Of a DNA stretch of 64,000 nt, positions 44,077-53,167 are shown piece after piece. The stretch is from assembly GCF_004799645.1 (NCBI RefSeq), contig NZ_CP031306.1, forward strand, positions 682,001 to 746,000. Direction: 5' to 3'. The DNA comes from Natronorubrum bangense (lineage in GTDB: Archaea > Halobacteriota > Halobacteria > Halobacteriales > Natrialbaceae). Position numbers and translations under genes: made by a program. How positions within the stretch are numbered: position 1 is the stretch's first letter; each line of letters starts with the position of its first letter. Below the pieces are notes generated by a model, which did no database searches, was not told the DNA's origin, and saw only the letters and a program-made list of their open reading frames with translations.

Positions 44077-44695
44077 GGTGGTGGTCGTGGCTGTGATCGC
44101 TGTGCATGTGTCCGTGGCTGTGACCGTCGTGTGGGTGCTCGTGGCTGTGGTCGCCACCGGTCTGCTCGTCTCCACGCCCATGCTTGTGATCCGTCCCGGC
44201 GTCGTCGGGGTCCGTCACGAACAGGTCAGCTTCGACGGTCGTCTCCTGAATCGTCGAGCAGGGAACGATATCGGCGACGACCCGCTCGACGATGTGACGG
44301 TCGGCCGCAAGCGGGACGTAGACGACCCCCTTTTCGACCGCGAGATCCCAGTGCTGGTTACCGATCCGATGGCCGAGTTCGACCGCCGCCTCGAGTGTCT
44401 GTGTCGTTGTGTCGGTCGGCAGCGTCACTGCAAGCGCGTCGCGTGGCTCGAACGCGACGACGATCATTCGGTCAGCATCAACCAGCAGGACATCGCCAGC
44501 GGAGACTGCTGCTTTGTCGACGGTGACGCCGACATCCGTCCCTGAATCTGTCGTTGCCCGAAATCGTGAGCGTCGCCGGTTGTCGGCGTCGATGACGACG
44601 CGCTCGAGCGTGCCGGCTGCCTCGTGGTCCGTTCGAAGCGCGGCGAGGTCGTCGTCGGCGTGGACGTTGCCGACGATGCTGTCGATTCGCTTCAT
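44066..44695 (-). CDS. ureE: Urease nickel chaperone UreE with His-rich tail
   Basis: A 209-residue protein. The central region has the UreE pattern GHRIGNQHWDLAVEKGVVYV (consensus GNxHxPxxI/V), where the His binds interfacial nickel. The C-terminus is an extremely His-rich run beginning GGDHSHEHPHDGHSHGH and ending DHHHDN, a nickel store that hands metal to the UreG complex. The ATG at 44695 overlaps the ureD stop and is chosen over a start 60 bases upstream. All parts agree with nickel delivery to urease. Confidence 0.88.
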   Translation of the reverse strand: MKRIDSIVGNVHADDDLAALRTDHEAAGTLERVVIDADNRRRSRFRATTDSGTDVGVTVDKAAVSAGDVLLVDADRMIVVAFEPRDALAVTLPTDTTTQTLEAAVELGHRIGNQHWDLAVEKGVVYVPLAADRHIVERVVADIVPCSTIQETTVEADLFVTDPDDAGTDHKHGRGDEQTGGDHSHEHPHDGHSHGHMHSDHSHDHHHDN

Positions 44696-45651
44696 CAGTA
44701 TCGCCGGTCGGCAGGTGCGCCGACCCCCAGTCGCTGCTGTCGCGTTTCGTCCCACGCGGCGCGAAGCGCCTCGGTTACGTCCGCCTCGCGGTGGCCGAGG
44801 ATGCGGACGACCGCTCCAACCTCATGGGGCAGCGTCGAAACGCCGGCTTGGACGCCCTCGCGGTCCGAAATCCGGTCGTAGATGCCCTCGACTAGCTCCT
44901 CGAGGAAGAACTCAGCTGTTCCGTCACTCGAGGCCGGCACAAAGACGTACAGCGAGCCGACGACGCCGTACTCGCCGACGCTCGCGGAATCCTGCGGGTT
45001 TCGTTCGCTCGGCCGCAGATCCACGGCGTCGGCACAGACCAACCGGCCGTCGTGCTCGGCTTCGACACGCGCGTGATAGTGGTCGAAACTGAACGGCTCG
45101 TGGTCACTCAATCCATCGGGAACGAGGATGTCTCCCACGATGACACAAGCGTCGTCGGCGAGGTCGACCCGGACCGTCTGGAGACAACGCGCGTCCTCGT
45201 TGATGATCGTCGCTCCCGGCAGATACTCGAGGTAGCTGCCTGCTTCCGCTCGGAGCGAGGCGTCAAGGTGGGCGTAGTTTGCGCTCATGCTGTGGACTTT
45301 CGTTGCACTCTGAGTCGTCACGTGCGCGCGAGAACCTGCGCGAGCATCGATGACCATCCGATGTCGATCACCCTGTGCGACGCCGCCAGTTGGTTCCTGA
45401 GCGACCAGCGTCGTGAGGCCGGGCGCTGGGTCGCTCTCGAGCGTGCCCGTCAGATGGTAGGGCACTTTGACGTGATCGCGGATGAGCCGGGTTGGATTGG
45501 CTCCCTCACGGGCGAACGTCGCTTCGAGCAGCCCGTTCTTTCCGGGGCCACCGGCTGGGGCCTGTGCGAGCGATTCGTCGGCGTAACTCTCGAAAGCGGG
45601 TGGCAGCGGTGGGAAACCGTCCGTGGGACCTCTCGAGTGGGTCGCACTCAC
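44695..45651 (-). CDS. ureD: Urease accessory protein UreD
   Basis: A 318-residue beta-rich protein. The N-terminal half contains [20 protein letters not shown] and [20 protein letters not shown], where GDR(H) corresponds to the conserved GGxxxGDxxxxxI of UreD/UreH, then [11 protein letters not shown] (consensus TTQAATKVY). These are strong matches. UreD is the scaffold that binds apo-urease and recruits UreF-UreG. Its ATG overlaps the ureG stop and its own stop meets the ureE start, so the accessory genes are translationally coupled. Confidence 0.88.
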   Translation of the reverse strand: MSATHSRGPTDGFPPLPPAFESYADESLAQAPAGGPGKNGLLEATFAREGANPTRLIRDHVKVPYHLTGTLESDPAPGLTTLVAQEPTGGVAQGDRHRMVIDARAGSRAHVTTQSATKVHSMSANYAHLDASLRAEAGSYLEYLPGATIINEDARCLQTVRVDLADDACVIVGDILVPDGLSDHEPFSFDHYHARVEAEHDGRLVCADAVDLRPSERNPQDSASVGEYGVVGSLYVFVPASSDGTAEFFLEELVEGIYDRISDREGVQAGVSTLPHEVGAVVRILGHREADVTEALRAAWDETRQQRLGVGAPADRRY

Positions 45652-46268
45652 GCGAACAGCACCTCGCGCTCGATGTGCTCGAGCACCGTTTCAATTCCCG
45701 TCGCGTCCTTGCAGTTCGTGAAGACGAAGGGGTCGTCGCCTCGCACCTCGTTTGTGTCGGCTTCGATCACGTCTAGATCGGCGTCGACGTGGGGTGCGAG
45801 GTCGGTCTTGTTGACGACCAACAGGTCGGCCTGTGTGACGCCAGGGCCGCGCTTGCGCGGGATATCCTCGCCCTCTGCGACGCTGATGATGAACACGAAG
45901 TAGTCGGCCAACTCCGGATTGAAGGTGGCGGCGAGGTTGTCGCCGCCGCTTTCGATCAGCACCACGTCTAGTTCGGGGTGGCGTTCGGTGAACTCATCAA
46001 TCGCGGCGAGGTTCATCGAGGGATCTTCACGAATGCCCGTGTGTGGACAGGCACCCGTTTCGACTCCCTCGACGAGATCGGCAGGCAGCAGGTCGGCAAA
46101 CGACTCCCGAAAGACATCGGCGTCTTCCTGCGTCATGATGTCGTTGGCGATGACGCCGACCTCGTAGCCGTCATCGACGAGTTTGGGCACGAGGTGTTTG
46201 ACCAGCGCCGTTTTGCCGGAGCCGACGGGGCCACCGAGGCCGACTTTCGCGACATCTCTGTACCCCAT
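45648..46268 (-). CDS. ureG: Urease accessory GTPase UreG
   Basis: A 206-residue SIMIBI GTPase. The P-loop is [14 protein letters not shown] (from residue 10), [20 protein letters not shown] holds the conserved Cys-Pro-His nickel site, and [20 protein letters not shown] and [11 protein letters not shown] are the other switch and base-recognition motifs. GTP hydrolysis drives nickel insertion into UreC. It directly follows ureA with no gap. UreG is one of the most conserved accessory proteins, and the match is full length. Confidence 0.95.
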   Translation of the reverse strand: MGYRDVAKVGLGGPVGSGKTALVKHLVPKLVDDGYEVGVIANDIMTQEDADVFRESFADLLPADLVEGVETGACPHTGIREDPSMNLAAIDEFTERHPELDVVLIESGGDNLAATFNPELADYFVFIISVAEGEDIPRKRGPGVTQADLLVVNKTDLAPHVDADLDVIEADTNEVRGDDPFVFTNCKDATGIETVLEHIEREVLFA

Positions 46269-46643
46269 CTATTCGCCCTCCGATCGCTCGAGGTCGGCAC
46301 CCGGAGCCGGATCAACCGTCTCGAGTTGATTGCGACTGTCGGCGCGGATCGGGTCGTGAACCGTCACCAGCTTGGTGCCGTCGGGGAAGACGGGTTCGAC
46401 CTGAATGATGTCGACCAGTGCGGGGACGCCGTCCATGACGTCCTCGCGGGTGAGCAGCTGAGTCGCTTCAGTCCGAATTTGGGCGACCGACTTCCCCTCG
46501 CGGGCGGCCTCACAGGCCCAGTCGGAAATATACGCCACCGTCTCAGGATGGTTGAGTTTTATGCCACGGTCTTTCCGACGGCGGGCGAGTTCGGCGGCCA
46601 TGAAGACCGTCAGTCGCTCCAGTTCTTTCGGCGAGAGGTTCAT
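46269..46643 (-). CDS. ureA: Urease gamma subunit
   Basis: A 124-residue subunit. [40 protein letters not shown] and [19 protein letters not shown] are the signature segments of UreA (consensus LxxxEx-D-K-L near the start, LNxPEAVAx[15 protein letters not shown]). The last about 20 residues ([18 protein letters not shown]) are an acidic extension not found in bacteria. It forms the trimeric urease core with UreB and UreC. A 114-base gap separates it from ureC. Confidence 0.93.
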   Translation of the reverse strand: MNLSPKELERLTVFMAAELARRRKDRGIKLNHPETVAYISDWACEAAREGKSVAQIRTEATQLLTREDVMDGVPALVDIIQVEPVFPDGTKLVTVHDPIRADSRNQLETVDPAPGADLERSEGE

Positions 46644-46757
46644 TGGCTTACCCCCGTTGTCGCCATGGGTGGATGAGTCGGCCGACTCGAGTGTGTCGTT
46701 CGTTTCGTTGATACAACAATCGTCGTGGGGGTTGGGTTCGTTGAGTAGACCATCGGT

Positions 46758-48464
46758 TCAGAGAAGGTATCGCTGTGCCAGCGGGATTTCATCGGCGGGG
46801 TCGCAGGTGACGTGTTCGCCGTCAACCTCGACCTCGAACGTCTGGGCGTCGATGTCGATATCGTCTGGGCAGTGGTCGTTGTGGAGCATATCGGATTTCC
46901 GGACCGACCGCGTGTCGCGGACCGGCCGGACGGGTGTTTTGAGATCGTAGGCGTCGCCAACGTCGTTCTCGGAGGCGGTCTCGCTGACAAACGAGACCGA
47001 AAGGGCGTGTTTCGCCCGGCCCTGTGCGCCGGCGCGTTCGCGGCCGATCACCGGCTCGCAGGTCATCAGCGAACCGTTGGCCTCGCCCATCTGGGACCAG
47101 ACCGGGAAGCCGCCCTTGATCACTGCCTTCGGCTTGATGCCGAAGAAGCCGGGCTTCCAGAGTGCGATATCAGCCAGCTTGCCCGGCTCGAGCGAGCCGA
47201 CGTAGTCGTCGATCCCTGCCGTGATCGCCGGGTTGATCGTGTACTTGGCGACGTAGCGTTTGATTCGGGCGTTGTCGGCCTCGGTTCCCGCGTCGGCCTC
47301 GAGCGGCCCACGCTGGGCTTTCATCTTGTGTGCCGTCTGCCACGTCCGACAGACCAGTTCGGCCATTCGGCCCATCGCTTGGGAGTCGGTGGTCATCATT
47401 GAGATCGCGCCCGTGTCGTGGAGGACGTCCTCCGCGCCGATCGTCTCCGCGCGAATGCGGGATTCGGCGAAGGCGACGTCCTCGGGGACGTCGGGATTGA
47501 GGTGGTGACACACCATCACCATGTCCAGATGCTCGTCGAACGTGTTCTCGGTGTAGGGCATCGAGGGGTTCGTCGACGACGGCAGCATATGCTCGTGGCC
47601 GATCAACTCGAGGACGTCAGGTGCGTGGCCTCCGCCTGCGCCCTCGATGTGGAAGGTGTGGATCGCACGGCCGTCGATGGCATCGAACGTCTCTTCAACG
47701 AAGCCAGACTCGTTCAGGGTGTCGGTGTGAATGCAGACCTGGACGTCCACCTCGTCGGCGACCTCGAGGCAGGTGTCGATCGCCGCTGGCGTCGATCCCC
47801 AGTCCTCGTGGAGTTTGAGCCCACAGGCCCCAGCCTCGACCTGCTCGTATAGCGCGTCAGGCTGGCTGCTGTTGCCCTTGCCGTAGAATCCGACGTTGAC
47901 GGGCCACTCTTCTGCGGCCTGCAGGAAGCGCTGGATGTTTCGCGGCCCCGGCGTGCAGGTCGTCGCGCCGCCGCCAAAGCCGCCGCCGAACATCGTCGTG
48001 ACGCCCGTGGCGAGCGCGTGATCGACGAGCTGTGGGCTGTTGAAGTGGACGTGTATGTCGAGCGCACCGGGGGTCGCGATCAGCCCGTCGGCGGGGATCG
48101 TGTCGGTGCTCGGGCCGATCACCATATCGACGCCGTCCATCGTGTCGGGGTTGCCGGCTTTGCCAACGCCGACGATCTCGCCGTCACGGACGCCGATATC
48201 GCCCTTGCAGATTCCGAGGACGGGATCGATGACGACGACGTTCGTAAACGCCCAGTCGAGCGCGCCCTCAGACTGTGTCGTCCCCGACTGCATCCCCATG
48301 CCGTCGCGCATCGTCTTCCCGCCGCCGAAGACGGCCTCCTCGCCGGGAACGCCGTAGTCGGTCTTGATCTTCGCGAACAGGTTCGTATCACCAAGTCGAA
48401 GGCGGTCGCCCTCGGTCGGCCCGAACAGATCCGTATACTCCTCGCGAGGCAGGTCGCGGCTCAC
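46758..48464 (-). CDS. ureC: Urease alpha (catalytic) subunit
   Basis: A 568-residue amidohydrolase. [13 protein letters not shown] holds the HxH nickel ligands, [15 protein letters not shown] the lysine (about residue 217) that is carbamylated to bridge the two nickels, [14 protein letters not shown] and [14 protein letters not shown] further ligands, and MVCHHLNPD the flap with the catalytic His. [13 protein letters not shown] follows with the last Asp ligand. All catalytic residues are present and the length is normal (about 567). It splits urea to ammonia and carbamate in the cytoplasm. The ATG overlaps the ureB stop. Confidence 0.96.
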   Translation of the reverse strand: MSRDLPREEYTDLFGPTEGDRLRLGDTNLFAKIKTDYGVPGEEAVFGGGKTMRDGMGMQSGTTQSEGALDWAFTNVVVIDPVLGICKGDIGVRDGEIVGVGKAGNPDTMDGVDMVIGPSTDTIPADGLIATPGALDIHVHFNSPQLVDHALATGVTTMFGGGFGGGATTCTPGPRNIQRFLQAAEEWPVNVGFYGKGNSSQPDALYEQVEAGACGLKLHEDWGSTPAAIDTCLEVADEVDVQVCIHTDTLNESGFVEETFDAIDGRAIHTFHIEGAGGGHAPDVLELIGHEHMLPSSTNPSMPYTENTFDEHLDMVMVCHHLNPDVPEDVAFAESRIRAETIGAEDVLHDTGAISMMTTDSQAMGRMAELVCRTWQTAHKMKAQRGPLEADAGTEADNARIKRYVAKYTINPAITAGIDDYVGSLEPGKLADIALWKPGFFGIKPKAVIKGGFPVWSQMGEANGSLMTCEPVIGRERAGAQGRAKHALSVSFVSETASENDVGDAYDLKTPVRPVRDTRSVRKSDMLHNDHCPDDIDIDAQTFEVEVDGEHVTCDPADEIPLAQRYLL

Positions 48465-48841
48465 TGCTCGGCCTCCATGTAGCCTCGCGCTCGAGCGCGC
48501 TCTATGGCTTGCGTCCGAATCTCGTCGTCGAGGTCGCCGCCAACCAACCCGCCCATTCCGTGGACGATCCGATTGCCACCGATGGCGACGAGGTCGACGT
48601 CGCGCTCACAGCCGGGTTCGAACCGCATCGCCGTTCCGGCGGGGACGTCGAGGCGCATCCCGTAGGCCGTCTCCCGGTCGAACGTGAGGCCGGGATTGAC
48701 CTCGAAGAAGTGAAAGTGCGAGCCGACCTGGACGGGGCGGTCGCCGGTGTTTTCGACGGTCACCGTCGCCATCTCTCGACCCTCGTTGATTCGTACTGGG
48801 TCCTCGGCCGGGCGCAACTCGCCCGGAACGAACTCGCTCAT
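48461..48841 (-). CDS. ureB: Urease beta subunit
   Basis: A 126-residue subunit and the first gene of the operon. [40 protein letters not shown] and [20 protein letters not shown] are the canonical UreB segments. The order ureB-ureC-ureA-ureG-ureD-ureE-ureF is the one known for haloarchaeal ureases and differs from the usual bacterial order. ATG at 48841. The promoter lies in the following 356-base region. Confidence 0.94.
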   Translation of the reverse strand: MSEFVPGELRPAEDPVRINEGREMATVTVENTGDRPVQVGSHFHFFEVNPGLTFDRETAYGMRLDVPAGTAMRFEPGCERDVDLVAIGGNRIVHGMGGLVGGDLDDEIRTQAIERARARGYMEAEQ

Positions 48842-49197
48842 GGGTCGATGACACCCGGCTCGAGCGCCACTGACTCACTATGGTGTTGTCTCATCATATG
48901 GCGAGCTAAACGCACAGATCATGTAAACTCGAGCGTGGGCTACAATATTTGCCCACGATAGCACGATATTAAACTACGAATGGGTAATAACCTCCCACTC
49001 AGCACATCATCACGTGAAGGTCGTATTAGGATTGTACATTTCGTCAGCTCTGGGGTGAAAGAAGTTGATTGTGGCAATCAGTGGACGTAAATGGCCGGTC
49101 CTCGAGGGGGTGACGTATGGCTCGGACAGTCAGGATCGCACGAGTGAATCAGTCGGTACGGTCGCGGTGATCGACGGTGGTCGCCGACGACATCCGA
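48842..49197. other. Divergent region between urease and AbrB-PhoU genes
   Basis: No gene is supported in these 356 bases. A perfect hairpin CGTGGGC (48934-48940) with GCCCACG (48951-48957) encloses an AT-rich 10-base loop, TACAATATTT. It lies about 95-115 bases before the ureB start and may be an operator or the urease promoter itself. The side near 49020 contains further AT-rich words that could serve the regulator gene. Confidence 0.4.
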
Positions 49198-50238
49198 ATG
49201 AAACGGAAGATTCAGCAACTGGGCTCCTCGACATTGGCGGTCACCCTTCCGGCAGAGTGGGCCCGCGACCACGACGCACGGAAAGGCGACGAGTTGCTTA
49301 TCCAGCGCGATGAAAACGGCGGCTCGCTCCTGCTTATTCCCGAGTCGTCTGCCACTGCAGACGAGTCGGCGGTGATCGATGCCGATGCCTTAGCGCCCGA
49401 CGCCCTCGAGCGAGCGATCCTCGCCCAGTACGTCCTCGGTCGGCAGCTCATCCGCGTCGAAAGCGACACCACCCTCTCACCGGCGGCGCTCGAGGCTGTC
49501 GCCGACGTCGAACGCCAGTTGATGGGGCTCGGGATCGTCGAGCAACGCCTCGAGCGCGTCGACGTTCGCTGCTCCGTCGCGCCCGACGATTTCGAGCTGC
49601 CAACGCTGCTCTCCCGGCTCTGGCGCACCGAAGCGACAATGCGAGAGCATGCCGTCGATGCGCTCTGTACCGGTGACGGCGAGTTGGCCCGGCGAACGAT
49701 CCACCACGAGCGTCAGGTCGAGAAGCTGTTCTACCTCTTCTTGCGCCTGGTGTTGACGACGTACCGGAACCCACGACTGAATCAATCCGTCGGCCTCGAG
49801 ACCGGCTTCCCGCTGCTTGGCTACCGCTCAGTTGCACAGGACGTCGTGTTGATGACCGAACGAGCACGCCGAATCGCGACGCTGGTCGCCGAGAGCGACG
49901 ATCCCACACCGCTCGACGACGACACGACGACACAGTTCCGGGCCGTCGCTGACGCACTCGCAACGACGGCCGATGCGACCCGGGCGGCCGTCACCGAACC
50001 CGACCACGAAGAAATCAGTCGAGCACGCGGAGCACTGAACACGCTCTCGACGGCCGTCGATGGCGCACAGACCCATCTCGAGCAAACACGACCCGAGCCG
50101 CTGCTCGTCCTCCAGCGAAGCCTCACCGCGTTGCGCTCGAGCGGCGAGCATGCGACGGACAGTCTGGACGTCGCCGATCACTTCGCGTTTCGCTCCCGGT
50201 CGGTCGTCGATACGGACGCGACGACCGACGAGCGATAA
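49198..50238 (+). CDS. AbrB-type DNA-binding domain fused to PhoU domains
   Basis: A 346-residue protein. The N-terminus MKRKIQQLGSSTLAVTLPAE continues WARDHDARKGDELLI, a SpoVT/AbrB swapped-hairpin DNA-binding domain. The rest (residues about 80-335) is helical and PhoU-like, with ERQLMGLGIVEQRLERVDV and a HHERQVEKLFYLFLRLVL helix. Archaeal proteins of this architecture are phosphate-uptake regulators. No phosphate transporter is near, so it may serve another purpose here, perhaps the divergent urease operon. ATG at 49198 is preferred to GTG at 49177. Confidence 0.8.
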   Translation: MKRKIQQLGSSTLAVTLPAEWARDHDARKGDELLIQRDENGGSLLLIPESSATADESAVIDADALAPDALERAILAQYVLGRQLIRVESDTTLSPAALEAVADVERQLMGLGIVEQRLERVDVRCSVAPDDFELPTLLSRLWRTEATMREHAVDALCTGDGELARRTIHHERQVEKLFYLFLRLVLTTYRNPRLNQSVGLETGFPLLGYRSVAQDVVLMTERARRIATLVAESDDPTPLDDDTTTQFRAVADALATTADATRAAVTEPDHEEISRARGALNTLSTAVDGAQTHLEQTRPEPLLVLQRSLTALRSSGEHATDSLDVADHFAFRSRSVVDTDATTDER

Positions 50239-50556
50239 CGGGATTTTGGGCGACTGGATGGGGGCAGGACTGCCTGCTGATCCAATCGCGGACTTGAGTG
50301 GACCCTCCACCACCGCGTGAGGTGCTCCGCTGTGGTGTGTCGCGAGGATGGCAAAAACAGTTCGTCCGAGCGACAGTATTAGGGTGTATTAGGAGTTCAT
50401 GCCCCCTCCGATGGTTTGTCCTCGCTCTTGGAATCAGGAGACCGTAGTACACATTCGAAGGAACACTTTTACATTTAGTTGCGGATTTCCACATGTTCAG
50501 CTGATTCAGAACACGTTTGACCACTGTTCTGGAGACTGGCTCGAGCGATCACAACT
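50239..50556. other. Intergenic before the ureohydrolase gene
   Basis: 318 bases without a supported gene. CACCAC at about 50310 and GTGGTG at about 50334 could pair in a weak stem. The AT-rich stretch near 50465-50480 (CTTTTACATTTAG) is the only promoter-like part, some 80 bases before the next ATG. Confidence 0.4.
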
Positions 50557-51669
50557 ATGACAAACGACAAATCTGGACGCGACATGTACGGCGACGCGTA
50601 CGACGAAGCGAACGAACCGATCTTTGCGGGGATCCCGTCTTTCCTGAAGCTGCCCCAGATCGACCGCGATGCGGTCGGCGAGGACGACGTCGACATCGCG
50701 ATCCTCGGTGCACCGCTTGACACGGCGACGACGATCCGCCCCGGAACGCGCTACGGACCGCGTGCGGTCCGTGCAGCGTCGACAGTTCCCTCGCCGCCGT
50801 ACCAGCACTTCAACATCGAGACTGGGATCGACCCGTTCGACAGTTTCAAAGTAGCCGACACCGGCGATGCGACGATCTCACCCGGCGACACGAAAGAGAG
50901 TCAGGACAACATCGAAGACGCGGTGTACGAGATCGCTGACCAGGATGCGACCCCGATCGTCATCGGTGGCGACCACTCGATCTCCTACCCCGATATCAAA
51001 GGCTGGGCGGAGGCCAACGACTACGACGACATCGGACTCATCCACTTCGACTGTCACGCCGACACCGACGATGACGGCCTCTGTGGCTTCGAGTTCGACC
51101 ACGGGGCGTGGGTAAAACGCCTCTACGACAGCGATCTGATGGCCGGCGAGAACTACACCCTCATCGGCCCGCGTGGCTTCTGGCCCGGCCCGGACACCTA
51201 CGAGGAGATGCGCGAGGCCGGCATGAAGTGGTACACGGCGATGGAGGTCGCCCAGTTTGACCTCCACGACATCGTCACCGACGCGGTCCAGCGCGCAACT
51301 GACGGCACCGACGCCGTCTGGATCTCCTTCGACATCGACGTCATGGAGCCGGCCTACTGTCCCGGCACCGGCGAACCCGAACCCGGCGGGCTCATCCCCC
51401 GCGAGGCGATTGCCATGGTGCGCGACGCCGTCAAACAGCTCAACCCCGACCACTTCGGGTTCGACGTCGTCGAAGTCGCCCCACAGTACGACGCTAGCGA
51501 CACCAACTCCTACAACGGCGGGATCACCTCCGGCTTCGCCAACCGCCTCATCCTCGAGGTGATGGGCAGTATGGCACTCGCCGAACAGGGCCGCACCGAA
51601 GGCTCACCGATCAAACCCAAGGAACCACTCGGACCGAAAGGCGACCTCGAGGCCCCGGCAGACGACTGA
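50557..51669 (+). CDS. Arginase/agmatinase-family ureohydrolase
   Basis: A 370-residue member of the ureohydrolase superfamily. Metal ligands are in VIGGDHSISYPD, LIHFDCHADTDDDG and WISFDIDVMEPAYCPGTGEP (consensus GGDHS, DAHxD, SFDxDxxDPxxxPGT). The N-terminal FAGIPSFLKLPQID followed by APLDTATTIRPGTRYGPRAV is like guanidinobutyrase, guanidinopropionase and guanidine hydrolase rather than classical arginase. Members release urea from arginine, agmatine or other guanidino compounds using two Mn or Ni ions. Downstream of a complete urease operon the urea could be split further. The substrate is not decided by the sequence. Confidence 0.82.
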   Translation: MTNDKSGRDMYGDAYDEANEPIFAGIPSFLKLPQIDRDAVGEDDVDIAILGAPLDTATTIRPGTRYGPRAVRAASTVPSPPYQHFNIETGIDPFDSFKVADTGDATISPGDTKESQDNIEDAVYEIADQDATPIVIGGDHSISYPDIKGWAEANDYDDIGLIHFDCHADTDDDGLCGFEFDHGAWVKRLYDSDLMAGENYTLIGPRGFWPGPDTYEEMREAGMKWYTAMEVAQFDLHDIVTDAVQRATDGTDAVWISFDIDVMEPAYCPGTGEPEPGGLIPREAIAMVRDAVKQLNPDHFGFDVVEVAPQYDASDTNSYNGGITSGFANRLILEVMGSMALAEQGRTEGSPIKPKEPLGPKGDLEAPADD

Positions 51670-51764
51670 CGAACGAGACACGCACTGCTGTTTTTCGCCA
51701 CGCGGTTTTTTGTCACACGCTCGCTTGGTGATCCGTGATCGACGTCGTCTCGACAGACGGTACG

Positions 51765-52982
51765 CTATCCACGACCGCCGGCTAACTGCGCCGATTCCGG
51801 CAGGGAACGCAGCCAGAGCATTGCGATCGTCCCGACCAGCGGCCCGATCGCGAGGGGAACGAACGCCCACTGCCAGCCCACGGCCCGCTGGACGATGGGG
51901 ATGAGCTGGATCGACCCGATGGTGATGAGAAAGCCGATGGCCGTCTGGAGCGTCAGCGCGGAGCCGACGTAGCTGTCGTCTGCGAGTTCCGAGACCGCTG
52001 TGGAAAACTGTGCGGAGTCCGCGACGATGAAAAAGCCCCAAATAAGCACAAACGGGGTAATGATCGCCAGCGACGAGCCGTAGACCACGCCTGCAAGCAG
52101 ACACGCGGCCCCGGAGACGATCATCGACGCGCTCGTGATGATCGATCGGCCCACTCGGTCCGCGGCCGAGCCGGCGAGCCACGCACCGACGCCACCGATC
52201 GCGATCGTGCCAAACGCAAGCAGCGCCGCCCATCGCTCGGGAGTCGGCGTCCCACTGGCCTCGAGGCTGGCGAGGAGAAAGACCGGAATCCACGTCCAGA
52301 CCGCGTACAGTTCCCACATGTGCCCAAAGTAGCCGGTGTTGGCAAGGACGACGCCGCGATCGGAGACGATCCGGCGGATCGCGCTCGGATCGAACGGGGC
52401 TGTCTCAGGCTGGTGTGGGCCGTCCTCGTAGGCTAATGCGAGGAGGCCACCGACGGCTGCGATGGCGGCCGTTCCATACAGAACGAGGCGTGGCTGGCCG
52501 ATCCCGCCGACGGCCCGTAGCAGGTGTGGCGAGGCAGAGCCGACGGTAAGCGCGCCGACGAGGACGCCGATCGCGAGCCCGCGGCCTTTGACGAACCACG
52601 AAGCCATCATTTTCATCCCAGTCGGGTAGACACCGGCAAGTGCAACACCGGTAAGAAAGCGCAGGACAATGGCTTGGAACCCGCTGTCTACGACGCCGGC
52701 GATCAGTGCTGTCGACGCCGCACCGGCGAACGCACAGCCGGCAAAGAGATACCGCGGTCGAACGACGTCGGCGATCGTCAGCGACGCCGATAGCAACGCT
52801 CCGACGACGAACCCGAGCTGGACGGCGTTGGTCAACCACGCCGTCTCGGCGGCCGTCAGCGACCATAGCTCGGCCAACTCAGGGCCGACAGCGGTCCCGC
52901 TGAACCACAGCGTCATCGCGAACAGTTCGGCGACGCCGATGAGAACAAGTGCACGCCATTTGGTACCAGCAACCGCTGCCAT
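51765..52982 (-). CDS. MFS transporter, CynX/NimT-like
   Basis: A 405-residue protein with 12 predicted membrane helices, for example LVLIGVAELFAMTLWFSGTA at the start. The first-half loop contains MKMMASWFVKGRGLAIGVLV and the second-half SAADRVGRSIITSAS, a version of the MFS D-R-x-G-R motif. The overall pattern is that of the cyanate/nitrate-type or oxalate/formate-type MFS group. The start ATG at 52982 sits about 27 bases from TTTATATC (minus strand, 53007-53015), a leaderless promoter. With urease and a ureohydrolase beside it, a nitrogen compound is a plausible substrate, but that is a guess. Confidence 0.78.
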   Translation of the reverse strand: MAAVAGTKWRALVLIGVAELFAMTLWFSGTAVGPELAELWSLTAAETAWLTNAVQLGFVVGALLSASLTIADVVRPRYLFAGCAFAGAASTALIAGVVDSGFQAIVLRFLTGVALAGVYPTGMKMMASWFVKGRGLAIGVLVGALTVGSASPHLLRAVGGIGQPRLVLYGTAAIAAVGGLLALAYEDGPHQPETAPFDPSAIRRIVSDRGVVLANTGYFGHMWELYAVWTWIPVFLLASLEASGTPTPERWAALLAFGTIAIGGVGAWLAGSAADRVGRSIITSASMIVSGAACLLAGVVYGSSLAIITPFVLIWGFFIVADSAQFSTAVSELADDSYVGSALTLQTAIGFLITIGSIQLIPIVQRAVGWQWAFVPLAIGPLVGTIAMLWLRSLPESAQLAGGRG

Positions 52983-53026
52983 GTCCCTACAATACAACGA
53001 ATAACTGATATAAATGGCGGGGTCGA

Positions 53027-53095
53027 TCAGTCGTCGTCACTGCTGCCGGCCGCGTTGTACGCGGTCGGGCTTGGTGCTGGCGTATCGGTTTCTTG
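53027..53095 (-). pseudogene. Orphan C-terminal tail, probably of the disrupted symporter
   Basis: Read on the minus strand from the IS right end, the frame gives QETDTPAPSPTAYNAAGSSD and then DD and a stop at 53027-53029. An acidic tail like this is typical for the end of a haloarchaeal membrane protein. The IS lies directly between it and the N-terminal half of a sodium:solute symporter. If it is the same gene, about 300 residues have been lost. Confidence 0.4.
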
Positions 53096-53165
53096 ACCTC
53101 CTCCCGCGCCTAAAGTCGCGGGAATCCCACCATGGGATTTCAGGCCGACCGATTCGGCCCTAAGG
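53093..53165 (-). ncRNA. IS200/IS605 right end and omega-RNA 3' part
   Basis: Three hairpins lie between the tnpB stop and the element's terminus. On the plus strand they are GGCCGA-CCGAT-TCGGCC (53143-53159), AATCCCA-CCA-TGGGATT (53123-53139) and CCCGCG-CCTAAAGT-CGCGGG (53103-53122). In TnpB systems this region is transcribed as the scaffold of the guide RNA, with the guide taken from the flanking DNA, here the symporter tail. The transcript is inferred from known TnpB biology. Confidence 0.5.
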
Positions 53166-53167
53166 TT

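Noticed and set aside
44077..44181. N-terminal extension of UreF
   Set aside because: The extra 35 residues are Thr-rich and come from the His-codon run of the ureE tail read in another frame. The family start is MTTDTGSFL at 44076.
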